The notes under the pieces are model-generated. The model was not told the DNA's origin and made no database searches. It was given only the letters and a program-made list of their open reading frames with translations. 64,000 bases of DNA from Sinonovacula constricta (taxonomy: Eukaryota; Mollusca; Bivalvia; Cardiida; Solecurtidae). Shown in pieces: positions 12,241-24,752 of this stretch (within the stretch, counting starts at the first letter, position 1; each line of letters begins with the position of its first letter). Where the stretch lies: the NCBI GenBank assembly GCA_007844125.1, contig CM017567.1:6650170-6714169 (forward strand), given 5' to 3'. A program made the translations under genes and the position numbers.

Positions 12241-13660
12241 TACCGAGGTAACAGACATGGTGAAGGATTTATTGTAAAGCATGTACCGAGGTAACATACA
12301 TGGTGAAGGGTTTATAGTAAAGCATGTACCGTGGTAATAGACATGGTGAAGGGTTTATAGTAAAGCATGTACCGAGGTAAGAGACATGGTGAAGGGTTTA
12401 TAGTAAAGCATGTACCGAGGTAACAGACATGGTGAAGGGTTTATAGTAAAGCATGTACCGAGATAACAGACATGGTGAAGGGTTTAAAGTAAAGCATGTA
12501 CCAAGGTAACAGACATGGTGAAAGGTTTATAGTAAAGCATGTACCGGGGTAACAGACATGGTGAAGGGTTTATAGTAAAGCATGTACCGGGGTAACAGAA
12601 ATGGTGAAGGGTTTAAAGTAAAGCATGTACCGAGGTAACAGACATGGTGAAGGGTTTATAGTAAGCAAGTACCGAGGTAACAGACATGGTGAATGATTTA
12701 TAGTAAAGCATATACCGAGGCAACATACATGGTGAAGGGTTTATAGTAAAGCATGTACCGAGGCAACATACATGGTGAAGGGTTTATAGTAAAGCATGTA
12801 CCTGAGGTAACATACATGGTGAAAGGTTTATAATAAAGCATGTACCGAGGTAACAGATATGGTCAAGGGTTTATAGTAAAGCATGTACCGAGGTAACAGA
12901 CATGGTGAAGGGTTTATAGTAAAGCATGTACCGAGGTAACAGTACATGGTGAAGGGTTTATAGTAAAGCATGTACCGAGGTAACAGACATGGTGAAGGGT
13001 TTATAGTAAAGCATGTACCGAGGTAACAGACATGGTGAAGGGTTTATAGTAAAGTATGTACCGAGGTAACAGACATGGTGAAGGGTTTATAGTAAAGCAT
13101 GTACCGAGGTAACAGACATGGTGAAGGGTTTATAGTAAAGCATGTACCGAGGTAACATACATGGTGAAAGGTTTATAGTAAAGCATGTACCGAGGTAACA
13201 GATATGGTTAAGGGTTTATAGTAAAGCATGTACCGAGGTAACAGACATGGTGAAGGGTTTATAGTAAAGCATGTACCGAGGTAACAGTCATGGTGAAGGG
13301 TTTATAGTAAAGCATGTACCGAGGTAACAGTCATGGTGAAGGGTTTATAGTAAAGCATGTACCGAGGTAACAGATATGTTGAAGGGTTTATAGGAAAGCC
13401 TGTACCGAGGTAACAGACATGGTGAAGGGTTTATAGTAAAGTATGTACCGAGGTAACAGACATGGTGAGGGGTTTATAGTAAAGCATGTACCGAGATAAC
13501 AGACATGGTGAAGGGTTTAAAGTAAAGTATGTACCGAGGTAACATACATGGTGAAGGGTTTATAGTAAAGCATGTACCGGGGTAACATAGATGGTGAAGG
13601 GTTTATAGTAAAGCATGCACCGAGGTAAGAGACATGGTGAAGGGTTTATAGTAAAGCACT
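12219..13660. repeat. 43-bp minisatellite, about 33 units
   Basis: The unit is GTAAAGCATGTACCGAGGTA plus ACAGACATGGTGAAGGGTTTATA. The period is 43 bp and units are highly homogeneous, with a few shared variants (GATATGG, TACATGG, GGGGTAAC) recurring in nearby units, which suggests block duplications. It ends at AAAGCACTCTAAAAGG. Confidence 0.95.
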
Positions 13661-14174
13661 CTAAAAGGAACAACATAAATTGGACATCTGAATTCGAAGT
13701 ATCCTATATGCAGCGCACCAAGAGACTACACACCTGACATACTCTTTGTCGTTTTATTGTTTATAACAAGAAAAAGAAATCCGTTTGTTTACAAAATTTA
13801 ATGTAGGAATGTATTTCTGGTGATGGAATATATTGGTTCTTTTCAAACAGTTGTTTGTCATTTTCCTCATTTAAAAATAAACAAAAGACGCTAAAATAGT
13901 TATATTTATCTTTTATTAACCACTTTTAGTACAACATTGGAAGAAACAGAAAAAAAGAAAACGATAATTTGATGAAAAAAAGGAAAAGGAAGAAAATAGG
14001 AGGAAAACTGCGGAAGAAAAAGACAAAAGAAGTAAAAAGACAGTAAAAGAAGAGCAATGGAGAATTAGCTTGAATAAGGAAAATGAAAGAGGAATGAAAG
14101 GAGAAAAAATAGACTATTTAATTAATAGAAGAAAATAAAAAAGGAATACAGAAGAAAGGAAGTTATCGACAAGT

Positions 14175-14547
14175 CAGGCGCGTTTCTGTCATTACGCACT
14201 TTACGCACGTGCGTAACCTCAGTTCGACAAATCAAAAATCTAAAAGTACCAAAACACTAAGAAAGTCGATGCCTAACCCAGGTTAGGAATGATATATTTT
14301 ATTTCCGTAGTTTCTATGTTATAAAATCTTATTACCACACCAGTTAAGTTGAAAAGGTTTAAAATGATTAAACTTATACACATCAGGACTTTAGTCGTTC
14401 ATATGTTGCGTTAAGCTCCTCTCATGTCCGCATTTTACCTGTTATTCATAACAAAAAAAAAAAACGAATGTATTCAAAAGTGTTGCTACAAAGGTTATTT
14501 CCCTTGTAATTGTGCGTAACTTCAAAAACGGTCAAGATACGCGCCTG
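14175..14547. mobile_element. 373-bp hAT-like MITE
   Basis: The termini are inverted repeats CAGGCGCGTTTCT and, inverted from the right, CAGGCGCGTATCT. An exact 8-bp target duplication CGACAAGT flanks them (14167-14174 and 14548-14555). The interior also pairs partly (TTACGCAC near both ends). There is no coding capacity. The CAGGxGCG terminus and 8-bp duplication fit the hAT superfamily. Confidence 0.88.
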
Positions 14548-14574
14548 CGACAAGTAACTCCTTTTAGTACTAGT

Positions 14575-14740
14575 CTCTCATCGAGTGGATTTCAGTCCCG
14601 GTGTTGGGGGTAAGGTCTTAATGTGGTAAGGTCTTCCAGCTGACTTAAGGAGCGCCGTGGTTCTACCCAGGTATTTGTCTAGTGTTTTTCTCCACCAAAT
14701 AGCTGGACGCCGCTATAACCATTAAGCCAAACGGCAGCGG
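14575..14740 (+). mobile_element. SINE family 2, 5'-truncated copy
   Basis: Contains the B-box region and body: TTCAGTCCCGG, CTTCCAGCTGACTTA, GGTTCTACCCAGG, CCAAATAGCTGGACG and CGCTATAACCATT. Confidence 0.82.
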
Positions 14741-14971
14741 GCGAAATGAGACAAAATGGTTAATAATGCGGGTTGCAATCATGTTAATCCTTACATGCGG
14801 CACGATAAACAGAAAGCATCATTTTTTCGTTTACCATTGGTGTAGTCAAACGTTACATTTCTTTAAGAATAAATTGGTGATTTTATTCTGAAATTAAAAG
14901 TAAAATTTTACATAGATACGGAAACAAATGAAATTTGTCGTCTAGCAATGCTCTCCTCCAACGGTTACGCC

Positions 14972-15738
14972 ATCGTCGGATACACACGCTCGACCATCCT
15001 GTTTTACTACATTCGTCTACCATGGGTTTATTGGTAAATTTTCTGTCATCTTATCGAACTGAATAGAACAAGAGTTGGCCAATCATAATACTGCTTACAA
15101 AATCCATACTCTTCAGCGTGGAGCCTAGAACTATAAGGGGATGGTAAGCGTAAATGTGTACCGGAAGTAGTACCCCTGACATAGTTTTTTTTTTTTTTTT
15201 TTAAGGTAGATTATATTGCTTTGTGGTTGTATTAGCTATAATTGAGATTATCTCAAGCAATTTGGTGCAAAACAAAGCTGATACATGGTAAAATTATGAA
15301 AATGCAAAACCTATGCACTCCTATGCTTAATAATGGACGGTTTATGTTTTCAGGGGAGGATAACCGTCTTCGCGGCACATCACTTTTCTTTGTAGGTGCA
15401 CTGTTATTAGAGAATGCATTGGTCTTTCTCACAATATATAGTTTTGGGGTTCCAAAAGAAACGGTTTGCTGTTAAATTGCTTCCAAAGTTGTGACATTTA
15501 CTATAGAGTAAAGAATAAATTCATTTAGTGTCGTGTAACCTGTAACAATGACGTCGCCATTTTGACAGGTCTGTCGAAACAATGAAAGAACGAGCTTTAT
15601 CATTGGACTGAAATCTTCATTGGATTATGAAGCGACCAATGAAATATCATTACCAGAAACGGCGAAAAGTGAACTTAATATCCCGCGAGCGATGAATGTG
15701 GAGTAATGGAATGGCTCGGTCGTGGGTGTCCAGCGATT
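14972..15738. mobile_element. 767-bp TIR element, family M3 copy A
   Basis: Imperfect inverted ends are ATCGTCGGATACACACG and, from the right, AATCGCTGGACACCCACG. They are flanked by the direct repeat CGGTTACGCC (14962-14971 and 15739-15748). Its outer parts match copies at 56.9 and 60.9 kb. It carries about 390 bp (about 15.16-15.54 kb, including an 18-nt T run) that copy B lacks. A 77-codon frame at 15242-15475 lies in this extra block and resembles nothing known. A 9-10 bp target duplication would fit Mutator-like elements; this is inferred only. Confidence 0.75.
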
Positions 15739-15748
15739 CGGTTACGCC

Positions 15749-16939
15749 TGACTTATCCTAGACTTTTCAACTAATCGGAAGACGCCATAAGTCAATTATT
15801 AATTTGCCAAATGCAGCACTGCATGGATAAATGTATTATTTGTTTACAAAAACATGTTAAGTTTCTAAATCACATTTGTCTCGTACAGTTAGGAAGTTGT
15901 TCGATTGTAATGTTGAAATGTGAACAGAATAATTTGATATATACAAATTATGATGCAATTTTATAGTGGTATCTAGCATACGCGGTGTTACAATTCGTGC
16001 ATTGAAAGTTAGAAAAAGTAATCAAAATACACACAGTAACAAAAGGCTGGTAAAAGTCATATTAAAAATGTTGTTCACGGCTAGCTCTATGATTTGAAGT
16101 CCACCGTAGTTACCAACGAAGCAAATTGATTGACAAGAAATTGCAGCGATGCCCAGAGATCACATTTTTGATAGAGACAAATGATGAATCTCAGCAAATT
16201 AGCTGTCAAATGCTCTTTTGTCAGACCTCTTTAAGATATGCGAATTTATTAACTAATTGCTACTGCTGAGAGGTCAGAAAATGAGTTGTATGTTTACTTT
16301 AACAATGGTGGTTTATATTGGGTAAGTCTAAAACGCTGATGCTCTACGCTCGCACCATGTAAACCGACGGACGAGGGGCCATGATCACTGGACGTAAAAA
16401 GAAATGGTTTGGTTATAATAAGACATAGTTATTTGAACTTTATGTATTTTTTTGTGTTTCGTGTTTTTTTTATTTGTCAACAATGCGTAACATTTGTGAA
16501 AATGTCGACAAATATTAAATAGATCTGCTTACAAGTTGCCGAGAAAATGGCAATTAAATTCGGATCTTTGCTGGTCGTGTTGAAAAGTGAAGGTGTTATG
16601 TCACTCGGTTTATTGAAAAGTGTAAACGCAAAGCTCTGTAACGTTTTTTTGGCACTCACATTTAACATTCAGTAAATATAAAACTCATTATTTACACTTA
16701 TTTTAACATTTAATGTAAACTGTTACAAATGCGACTGATTACATTTACTTTAAACTTTTGTTATTATATTTTCTTACATTAAGTTTCATTTTCTGTTATT
16801 TTGGTGCTTTTCATTCTATCCTTGGTAAATATTGATAATGGGTATTGAGAAACAAAAGCAACAAGCACAAAACTCAGTTATATTTTCATTTAGTCTTCTC
16901 TGATCTGCACACGTACATTAAAATAAAATATACCCCAGC
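15749..16939. other. No gene recognised
   Basis: Unassigned sequence between the M3 copy A element and the single-unit paralogue. A 63-codon minus frame at 16477-16668 has no family resemblance. Confidence 0.5.
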
Positions 16940-17130
16940 TGACATTGTTCATAACAGTGAATATGATGAGTAATGTGAACAGTCAGCATATTTAGAGTTA
17001 TACCATAATTAGTATACTCCTCGACAATTTAAACTGACTTCATAATTAAAGAGGTAACATAATCTGTTACAACCATGAGCAAAGAATGTCAAGAGGTAAC
17101 AGACATGGTGAAAGGTTAATATAGTACATG
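16940..17130. repeat. Single-unit paralogue of the 43-bp array locus
   Basis: AATGTGAACAG, ACTTCATAATTAAAG, GTAACATAATCTGTTACAA, GAGCAAAGAATG and GAGGTAACAGACATGGTGAAAGG match, in order, the left flank and first unit at 12090-12275. No tandem copies follow here. Confidence 0.75.
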
Positions 17131-20100
17131 GCAGATATTAAAGGTAAATAACTCTGATAAAACTGGTATAATGTATCTTATCAAAGAAATAATGTTCCAG
17201 AAAATAAACAACAAGAACTTGCAAAACCTCGTTTTTAATCAAAGTAGTATTTTAAACTTCAATTTGGGCAAACAAAAACTCAAATTTAAATGAACTTGAA
17301 TTTAAACAATTCTTAAGAAAATAACATATAAATGTGAAATATATAGCATTATCTGAACAATATAAATTTTAACTGATTTAATTTATTTTCACTTAAATCT
17401 TAGTTTGAAACTTGTTTAATTTTGATAATCATCTTCAGCTTATAATATGCATTGTACTTTTAAGCACCTTTTTAATATGGGATAAATATAATCTTGTCAA
17501 AAGAACTTTTATATCGACGGATAATATTTTAAATATATTGTCAAGAAAACCTGTTTATATGCAATAATGTATATCAATAACTGACAAAAATGGCTGTTAT
17601 AATAAACATCAATTAAACGAATGTTCAGGTTATATACTGTGTCATATCCAGAATCTAGAAACTGACAATATCAATCTGTCCTTATCATGTATTCATGTAC
17701 ATGCAGATACAATTAGGGTCATTTAAAATGAAATAATCTAGAAATGTACCAAACATATACAGACTAATAAGTTAACAATGCACCAAGTATACCATATAAC
17801 ACATACAAAACAATCAATGTCAGCGTAGGAGGCATACAACTATCAGAAACAAGTACACCATGGGACAGAGGAGGGCCCACAAATAACAAATTACATAATA
17901 TACATAAAATAATGAAAGTGATAAGAACATAATGGATAAATATAATGTGTAGTGTCAATAAAATTAGCATTTAGAACATGTAGGTAAAACAGAAAACTGC
18001 AGTATTGCAAGACGAACATATGTCATAGTAACATATTATTGTCTTATATATGGTATGTATATTGTAATTCATCATTCAGTGCTACAGAGTACAGACACCT
18101 GTAAATTCATTGATAATGGTATGAATTTGTAACATACAATCTATTTCATGTACATTAAGGGAACACTTCAACAAAAACAATTTTAAATTAATCAAAAGTT
18201 GTCTATTCAGGATCTGCACAATTTGATTGTAAGTATGTAGCAATTTGTCTGATTACTGTTAAACTTTAAAAGCACATGCCATGTAAACAAGATAAATTGC
18301 TAGAGACCTAATAGTCCAATACTGTAGATCAAATTAGGAAAGTTCCCAAAAAGGAATACTTTGTTTTGTGTTTTGCCTGTCGTCATGAAATATTCTCGTC
18401 CACCATTTACCTTTTTTATGTCAATACAAATTCACATTCAACAAAAATGCTATAGCTAAATCTAAGTTTAGCAATACAACTTTTTCTTTGTTTAATTTCA
18501 ATGTAATTATTTAATCTGTACTTCTCTAACCAACTAACAAATAAAAGGAAATGACAACTTTTCAATTAATCTTTTAGTGCTGTTTTAAGAACCATCTTTG
18601 ACATTAGAACAGTTTAAAGTTGATTTCATAGATGATGAATAATTCTTTCTTTTTTTCATTTAAAAATACAATGTGAAATTTTTTATAAGAGGTGACTAGT
18701 GAGCTGGTATACCACAAGCATAACTATTAGAGACACTGTTAGAGACACTCACAAAATGCACCAATCATAGTGGGCCTTAGGTAATAAGACTGTGTCTCCG
18801 GCCTGGGATCGTGTATGTTTAAATGTAATAAAGCATCTCATTGGTAAAATCTGAATAGCAAAACTTTGAAATTTAACCAATTAGAAGTGAAGAAAAAAAT
18901 GGAGACATAGGCAAGAGCTGATTAATGTACAAACTCAATACTGAAACTATTCAAGCCTTTGATTGGTGAGATTTTAAATTAATAAATAAATGACCAATCA
19001 GATATCGGTAAATAAGTGAGGAATTAAGTTTACATGTGTTACAACCTCAAGACCTTAGTGTTCAAATTATATTATCTAAAGTCCAGACATATGTTCAAAC
19101 TATAGACATAGGAGCACTTACAAATATATCTATATTCACAAAATTGAGCCAGGAATAACAGCTGACAAAATGGTATACAAATAAACTATGTTATTATATT
19201 ATTATATGCATGCATAATTATTGTGTTTTGTTAATCATTGAAAGATACAACGCTGTGTTTTATTTCTGACAGATCGCAAATACAACATCTGTGACATCTT
19301 CACTTCAATTTCAATTCAAACATAGTTCATTTGCATTCCAATGTTGTCATTGTGTAATAATATATGTTAACTATAGAAAATGTGTCATTTTAATTAACAA
19401 TGTCACAATAATATATATTATCTATCTTACCATTTAATAACTGTACACATGATGTATACCCAAAGTCACAAATAGCTACCAGTACATGAACAGTATGTAT
19501 AAAGCCAGGCAGGCTAAGTTTTACAGTCTGCAGATTTAATAAAATATCAAGATCAAAAGCAGGATTTATTACGTTCTTCTGATGGTCCAAACAATTATCT
19601 ATTTTTTTTAAATCTTAGTGTAATGTCAAGTAAAAAAAACCTACTAAAAATCTAATTAAAATGATGAAAATACAGCTTCAACATTTGCTTTTCTTTTCAA
19701 GTAGTTTTGATTTTGTTCAGTTATTCTGTAAATACATAAATAATAACATAATAAAAACTGTAAAATAACATGAGCCATTATTAAATTTAAGGAGATCATT
19801 TTACTGCCATTTTTAAATTATCATGATACTGCCATTAAAACTAACATATAATCCCAATGTTGACATGTAATAATTTAATCACACCTGAATGTTATAGAAA
19901 AGTGTGATTAACTCTTATTTCAACAGCTAAAGTAGTTATATTTTTCCAACTATGGTCTGCAATTTATGAATTTATGCAATACAAATTCGAACAAGTTAAT
20001 TGGGTAATTTTTAACATTGCGTGGAAATCAACATTTAAATAATTCACACCCTGAAACAATTACATGATGCATTGACAAACTGGATAAACCCCAAAATCAT

Positions 20101-20148
20101 AGTGCAATTTTACAACATTTTGGTAATGCAGTAGAATATTGTATATAC

Positions 20149-20305
20149 TCAGGAGCGCCTGAGTCATTGACTCAAGTCCCAGTTGGGTAAGGACTTTAAT
20201 GTGGATGTGTCTTTCAGCAGACCTGTGATAATCAGGCAGTTCTACCCAGACTGGAGCCGTCCTTCACGAACAATTTTCTGGATGTCAACTATAACCATGA
20301 ATGTA
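20149..20305 (+). mobile_element. SINE family 2, truncated and diverged copy
   Basis: Contains TGACTCAAGTCCCAG, AGGACTTTAATGTGGA, AGTTCTACCCAGAC and CAACTATAACCATGA in family order. Confidence 0.75.
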
Positions 20306-22529
20306 GCAAAAGAACAAAATATATCTTTCTGTAAATCTGTGTAAAGTATTTGTGTAAATTATTTTATTCTATCACTATATATATGAGTTATTTCCCAAAC
20401 AATACAACAAATACTGACACAATTTTTACCGTAAATTGTTCACATACTGATTGATTTAACATTGACAATACTTACAACTAATTTTATGTACTGAGATCTA
20501 TACTATATACATAAATATACTAAGGCTGACTTGCTAAAGCATAATTCTGGGAAACTAAGAGCTGTTGATACTTTATTGATACTTTTTAATTGATATGATG
20601 AATAAATCATTATTATTCAGGAGAGTTTCAGAAAATATTCTCAAATAAGTATAATAAGAAATCACTTGGTAAATGCTGTATCATTTCATGAAGTTTCAAG
20701 CAAATGATTTAACACATTCTGCATAATACAGAATATTAAGAATGTTAAGGGGCAAAATCTTGCGTTTACAAAGCTGTACAAAATAAATTAATGCTAATGT
20801 ACCGGTAACATACAAATGTATAATGGTTGGCATTGTTCTATTTCACCCATTTGTTGCTTTTATTACTTTTTAATACAATTCTCTTTATAAGAATTTTTCT
20901 CTTGTTTTTGTTGCTGCTGTCATTGTTTATACAAAGGAGCCCAGAATTATGCTTTAGCTAAGTATCTTAATGTTATTTTCGATGATCATATCTTAACACT
21001 ATAAAAATAACATACCATTTCTTATGGATAAATAATTATCATATTAAACAGTGGCTAAAAAATAAATTAAAAAATATGTCATTACAAAGAGCATGTAATT
21101 GTACAAGTAGAACAAGACACCATTTGGGTGTAAGTACTTGTATAATATATATTACTTTATTTAACAGATCAATCACATTGTAAACATGCTCAATAACAAA
21201 GCTTGATAAAAATATGTTTTTTAATACATTTATTCCGCATTGGAAAGATTTAGAAACAATTGGTAAAACCTAAATGTTCATGAAAAAAGTCTAAAGACAA
21301 TATATATCACATATATCACATAACATTTTTCAGTTGATAAAAGGTAAAAAAAATACAATATTAAACATTCCAGAACTTTACTAGCAATTGTAGATAAAAG
21401 GAATTACTGTTATAGAATAAATGGCAACAAATTTTACAATTGTAAAATTTGTGTTTCAGAGCTCTCCTTTTTATGATTCTTAAGAAGAAAATATAATAAT
21501 AAAATTAGTTTATTAAGAATAACTTTAAAAGAAATGCAATTTGTACTTAAGGTAAGAACCTACTTGATTATTAGGATTTGTAATAATGTAAAGTTCCTTT
21601 GTTGATATGAAGTTCTTATGTTGGCACTAACAATCATAAAATGACTCATTTAAAAATACAAATAAGGATAAAAATATCAAGCCCATTGCACAATTATAGC
21701 ACATTTTACTTAATTTACACAAAGAAAAAATTCCAATGACCTCTGAATAATAAGTATAACTTTAATGCTCTATTAATAGCACTTAATTGATGGAATAAGC
21801 ACTTTAATTGATGATGCACAAAAACAATACCATCTGCATATATATGTACACAGAATTGTATATGTACATAGAATTGTAACAAGGAAGAATAGACCTATTG
21901 AGGGAGAACATTTTTCTGTATAAATAATTAAATAAATATGGAATTACTGCCAATCTGTTAACTTTTATTACTTTAGATACTTGCTTAAAGATTATAAACC
22001 ATCTACCTCTTCATTATAATGTGAAGCCAGAGCTATTACCCTACAGAGAAGAATGATTAGACATCAATAATTTACATATTCAATGTTTAAACAAAGCTTG
22101 AGTAGTTTCCAAATAAAGGAATGTTTGGGACAGATGTAGCAAAGATGTCAAAAAAGAAAAAGAATGTGAAAAAAGAGGTTTAAATGAGTATATTGTAATC
22201 AGTTTTGTGCATTATACAGACAACACTGTATTGAATCAAAAATGGAAATAATAACCATTGAAAAATGTTGCCTTCATCAATTTTAATAATCAATAATGAA
22301 GTATTTCAGTCATAATTCAATTGTTTTACATAAACTGGAATCTTAATCTTTAGTCATGTAGTTTTTCATCCATAATTAAGTTGTTTATATTGGTATAGGC
22401 ATTAAGTCCATAATGGATAATTGTGGACATTTAGTACTAGCTATAATTGGAGAAGGAACACTTGTACAATTTCCAATGTACAGATAGATCAGCTAAACAG
22501 TCTCTTTACTCAAAGCTTTACCTCTTGAC

Positions 22530-22625
22530 ATGAACACAAGCCCAAAACATCAGGGACATCAACCATCTGGGGCTTGAATCCATGACACTGACAAGGTATA
22601 ACTCAGTAACCAAGCTCAGAAAGTC
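22530..22625 (-). mobile_element. Degenerate tRNA-like (SINE head) remnant
   Basis: On the minus strand, GAGCTTGGTTACTGAGTTA followed by GGATTCAAGCCCC has the spacing of A and B boxes. No family body follows. Similar weak remnants are at 53035-53090 and 53205-53260. Confidence 0.35.
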
Positions 22626-23297
22626 CATTAAAATATCACCACTTTTCTTAATCTGTTAACTAATTGTGCCAGTATCTTGTGACATTGACCTTTGAGCATA
22701 GCCAATCAAAACACTGGAATGTTATGGTTTTTCTTTCAATAACAGTTTTAAGAAGATACCCGTGTTGCTGCTATTGATCCTGATAAAATAAAACATAAAA
22801 ATAAAAAAGTAATGAAAAGCCAAAATAATAAATGAGGTCTTTGATATGAGTATTCTTCTACCTAAACCAATCAAAATACTAGAAATATTGATCTTTTAAC
22901 TGTTTTACACATTCTAAACATATATTAAGACAATAATATATATATTTAAACATGCACCATGGCAAAAACACAACTTCTCAAAGTTTATATCTTTCTTGAG
23001 GGTTGAAAACATGATTCATACAACTACAGCTGTAATACAACTGTTTCCGAAGATGCGACTCATTTAAAGAAGCATTACAATAATTTGTAACATGACAAAA
23101 CATACTACTATGATCTCATAAATTCTATTAACATTTCTGTTTAAAAATCTTATGGCTAAACTGACATTTTCTCATCTTATTAAAATATTCCTTTCAAACA
23201 ATTGAAGAATATTATTTATAAAAAGCTTGAACAGATCATTTTAAACTAACTCTAAGTGTCTAACATCTGAAATTTTAACTTTTATTTAGAAAAAAAA

Positions 23298-23459
23298 ATC
23301 AAATTAAACTATCAGGATTGAATATGATAAAATATTGAGCTCTAAAGATTTTCATTTAAATGCAGTTATTTCATTAAAAATCAAATTAAACTATCAGGGT
23401 TGTATATGATAAAACCTTGAGCTCTAAAGATTTTCATTTAAATGCAGTCATTTCATTAA
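23298..23459. repeat. 81-bp direct tandem duplication
   Basis: AATCAAATTAAACTATCAGG recurs 81 bp apart (23298, 23379), and both units run through GAGCTCTAAAGATTTTCATT. There are only a few mismatches. Confidence 0.88.
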
Positions 23460-23928
23460 AGTCTCAGAATAGGCACATTGTTAGCTAAAAAAAAGCCAAT
23501 TTTCAAACTCAGGTTTTGTTAATTAGTCTTCACAAAATAATAAAACTCAAATATCAGACTCAATTCCAGTTAATTTGAAAAATGACACTTATGTCTAATT
23601 TATATTCCTACTTGAGTTGAGATGAGCTTTGCAATATGTATATTACTTGAATTTGGTTGCAGACTTGAAGTTTTTTCATCTTTATCCCATTGTTATCTTT
23701 ATGTGGAAGCAGTTTCTGATTCAGTTTTTCTCAACCTAGAGTCCAGGCCTAAACTGAAGACTCCTTTCTAGGTTAAGATTTAGCTCAAGCTCTATGTTTG
23801 AATTACTTTGACTGTAATGATTATATCTTTAAAGATTGTAGATCTTTAGAATTGAGTCCATTGACACACTCACTAACTCTCCAAGTTAATGCCGTATAAA
23901 ACTGAAGTGAAACATAAGAAACATTTAA

Positions 23929-24234
23929 AGGCATTGAAAATGGCCTTCTTTAGCACCAACCCCCACTCCCACCCTAAAGATAACACCATGCAGTGAGATC
24001 ACAGTTGAACACTTGATTAATTTGTTATACACAGAGATGTCATAGTGGAAGAGGTCTTAAAACAAGTAGTCACACTTGAAGAACATGGGCTTAATGCATG
24101 GCCATTGGTCAGCCTGAGGCTGTGTCCAGCCAGCGAGACCCGCCCACCCCCACTTCCTTCTTCCGACCCATAAAACCTTCAACTGTGATCACAGTGTGAA
24201 GCCAGATAAGGCCACATTCCAATTTTCAATGCCT
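23929..24234. mobile_element. 306-bp MITE flanked by TTAA
   Basis: The ends are AGGCATTGAAAATGGCC and, inverted from the right, AGGCATTGAAAATTGG. TTAA lies on both sides (23925-23928 and 24235-24238). A second internal inverted pair, GATCACAGTTGAA (about 23998) and TTCAACTGTGATC (about 24178), strengthens a fold-back shape. A TTAA target is used by piggyBac-like elements, but the terminus is not typical, so the superfamily is left open. Confidence 0.72.
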
Positions 24235-24477
24235 TTAAGAAGTCCAGTTATTTGTACTAGTGAAGGCAAGGCCTTGAAATGTTGAGAGTGTAGGTCTCTG
24301 CATGGATTGGTGCCATTCTGTAGTCAACATCAGCAGTAAGGCTGGCATCATAACCCAGCAGTATGTAGAAGATGGGTCCCAGCCATCTGGTAATATGGCC
24401 TACTTTATTTCTTAACAATAATGTTAATGTCTTGCAAATGCATTCCAGGTATACACAACCAATTGCAACAGACCTAG

Positions 24478-24590
24478 CAGCAAATTATACCTGATGAGAT
24501 AGCTCCCAACAAGGGGTGACTGATCTGGACGTACAATATTTGCTAAAGGCTGAACAATTCATGCTTAGCTGGCTGAGAGATAATATGAAA
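24478..24590. repeat. GATC fold-back element copy
   Basis: Arms GCAGCAAATTATACCTGATG and CTGATCTGGACGTACAATAT...TTGCT surround TAGCTCCCAACAAGGGG. This left-most clear copy lies outside the gene. Confidence 0.6.
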
Positions 24591-24752
24591 ACCATACTAA
24601 CATTATAGCAACTACTGGCTGGCAAATAAATCTAGATAAAACAAATCCTGAGGTAAAATCCACCAATGTTGACTTATGATTTGTTTTTAAATTTAAAAAT
24701 CATTTACAGGTAAATTACTTTGTACTGGTTTGAATTGCTTAAACATGAGCAT

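Larger units (their letters stand above)
17131..23297. other. Quiet AT-rich intergenic stretch
   Basis: Very low GC and short frames only. It contains one truncated SINE family 2 copy (20149-20305) and a possible tRNA-like remnant near 22.5 kb. No exon is supported. Confidence 0.55.

Noticed and set aside
12219..13660. CRISPR-like regular array
   Set aside because: The whole 43-bp unit repeats with no unique spacers; it is a eukaryotic minisatellite.
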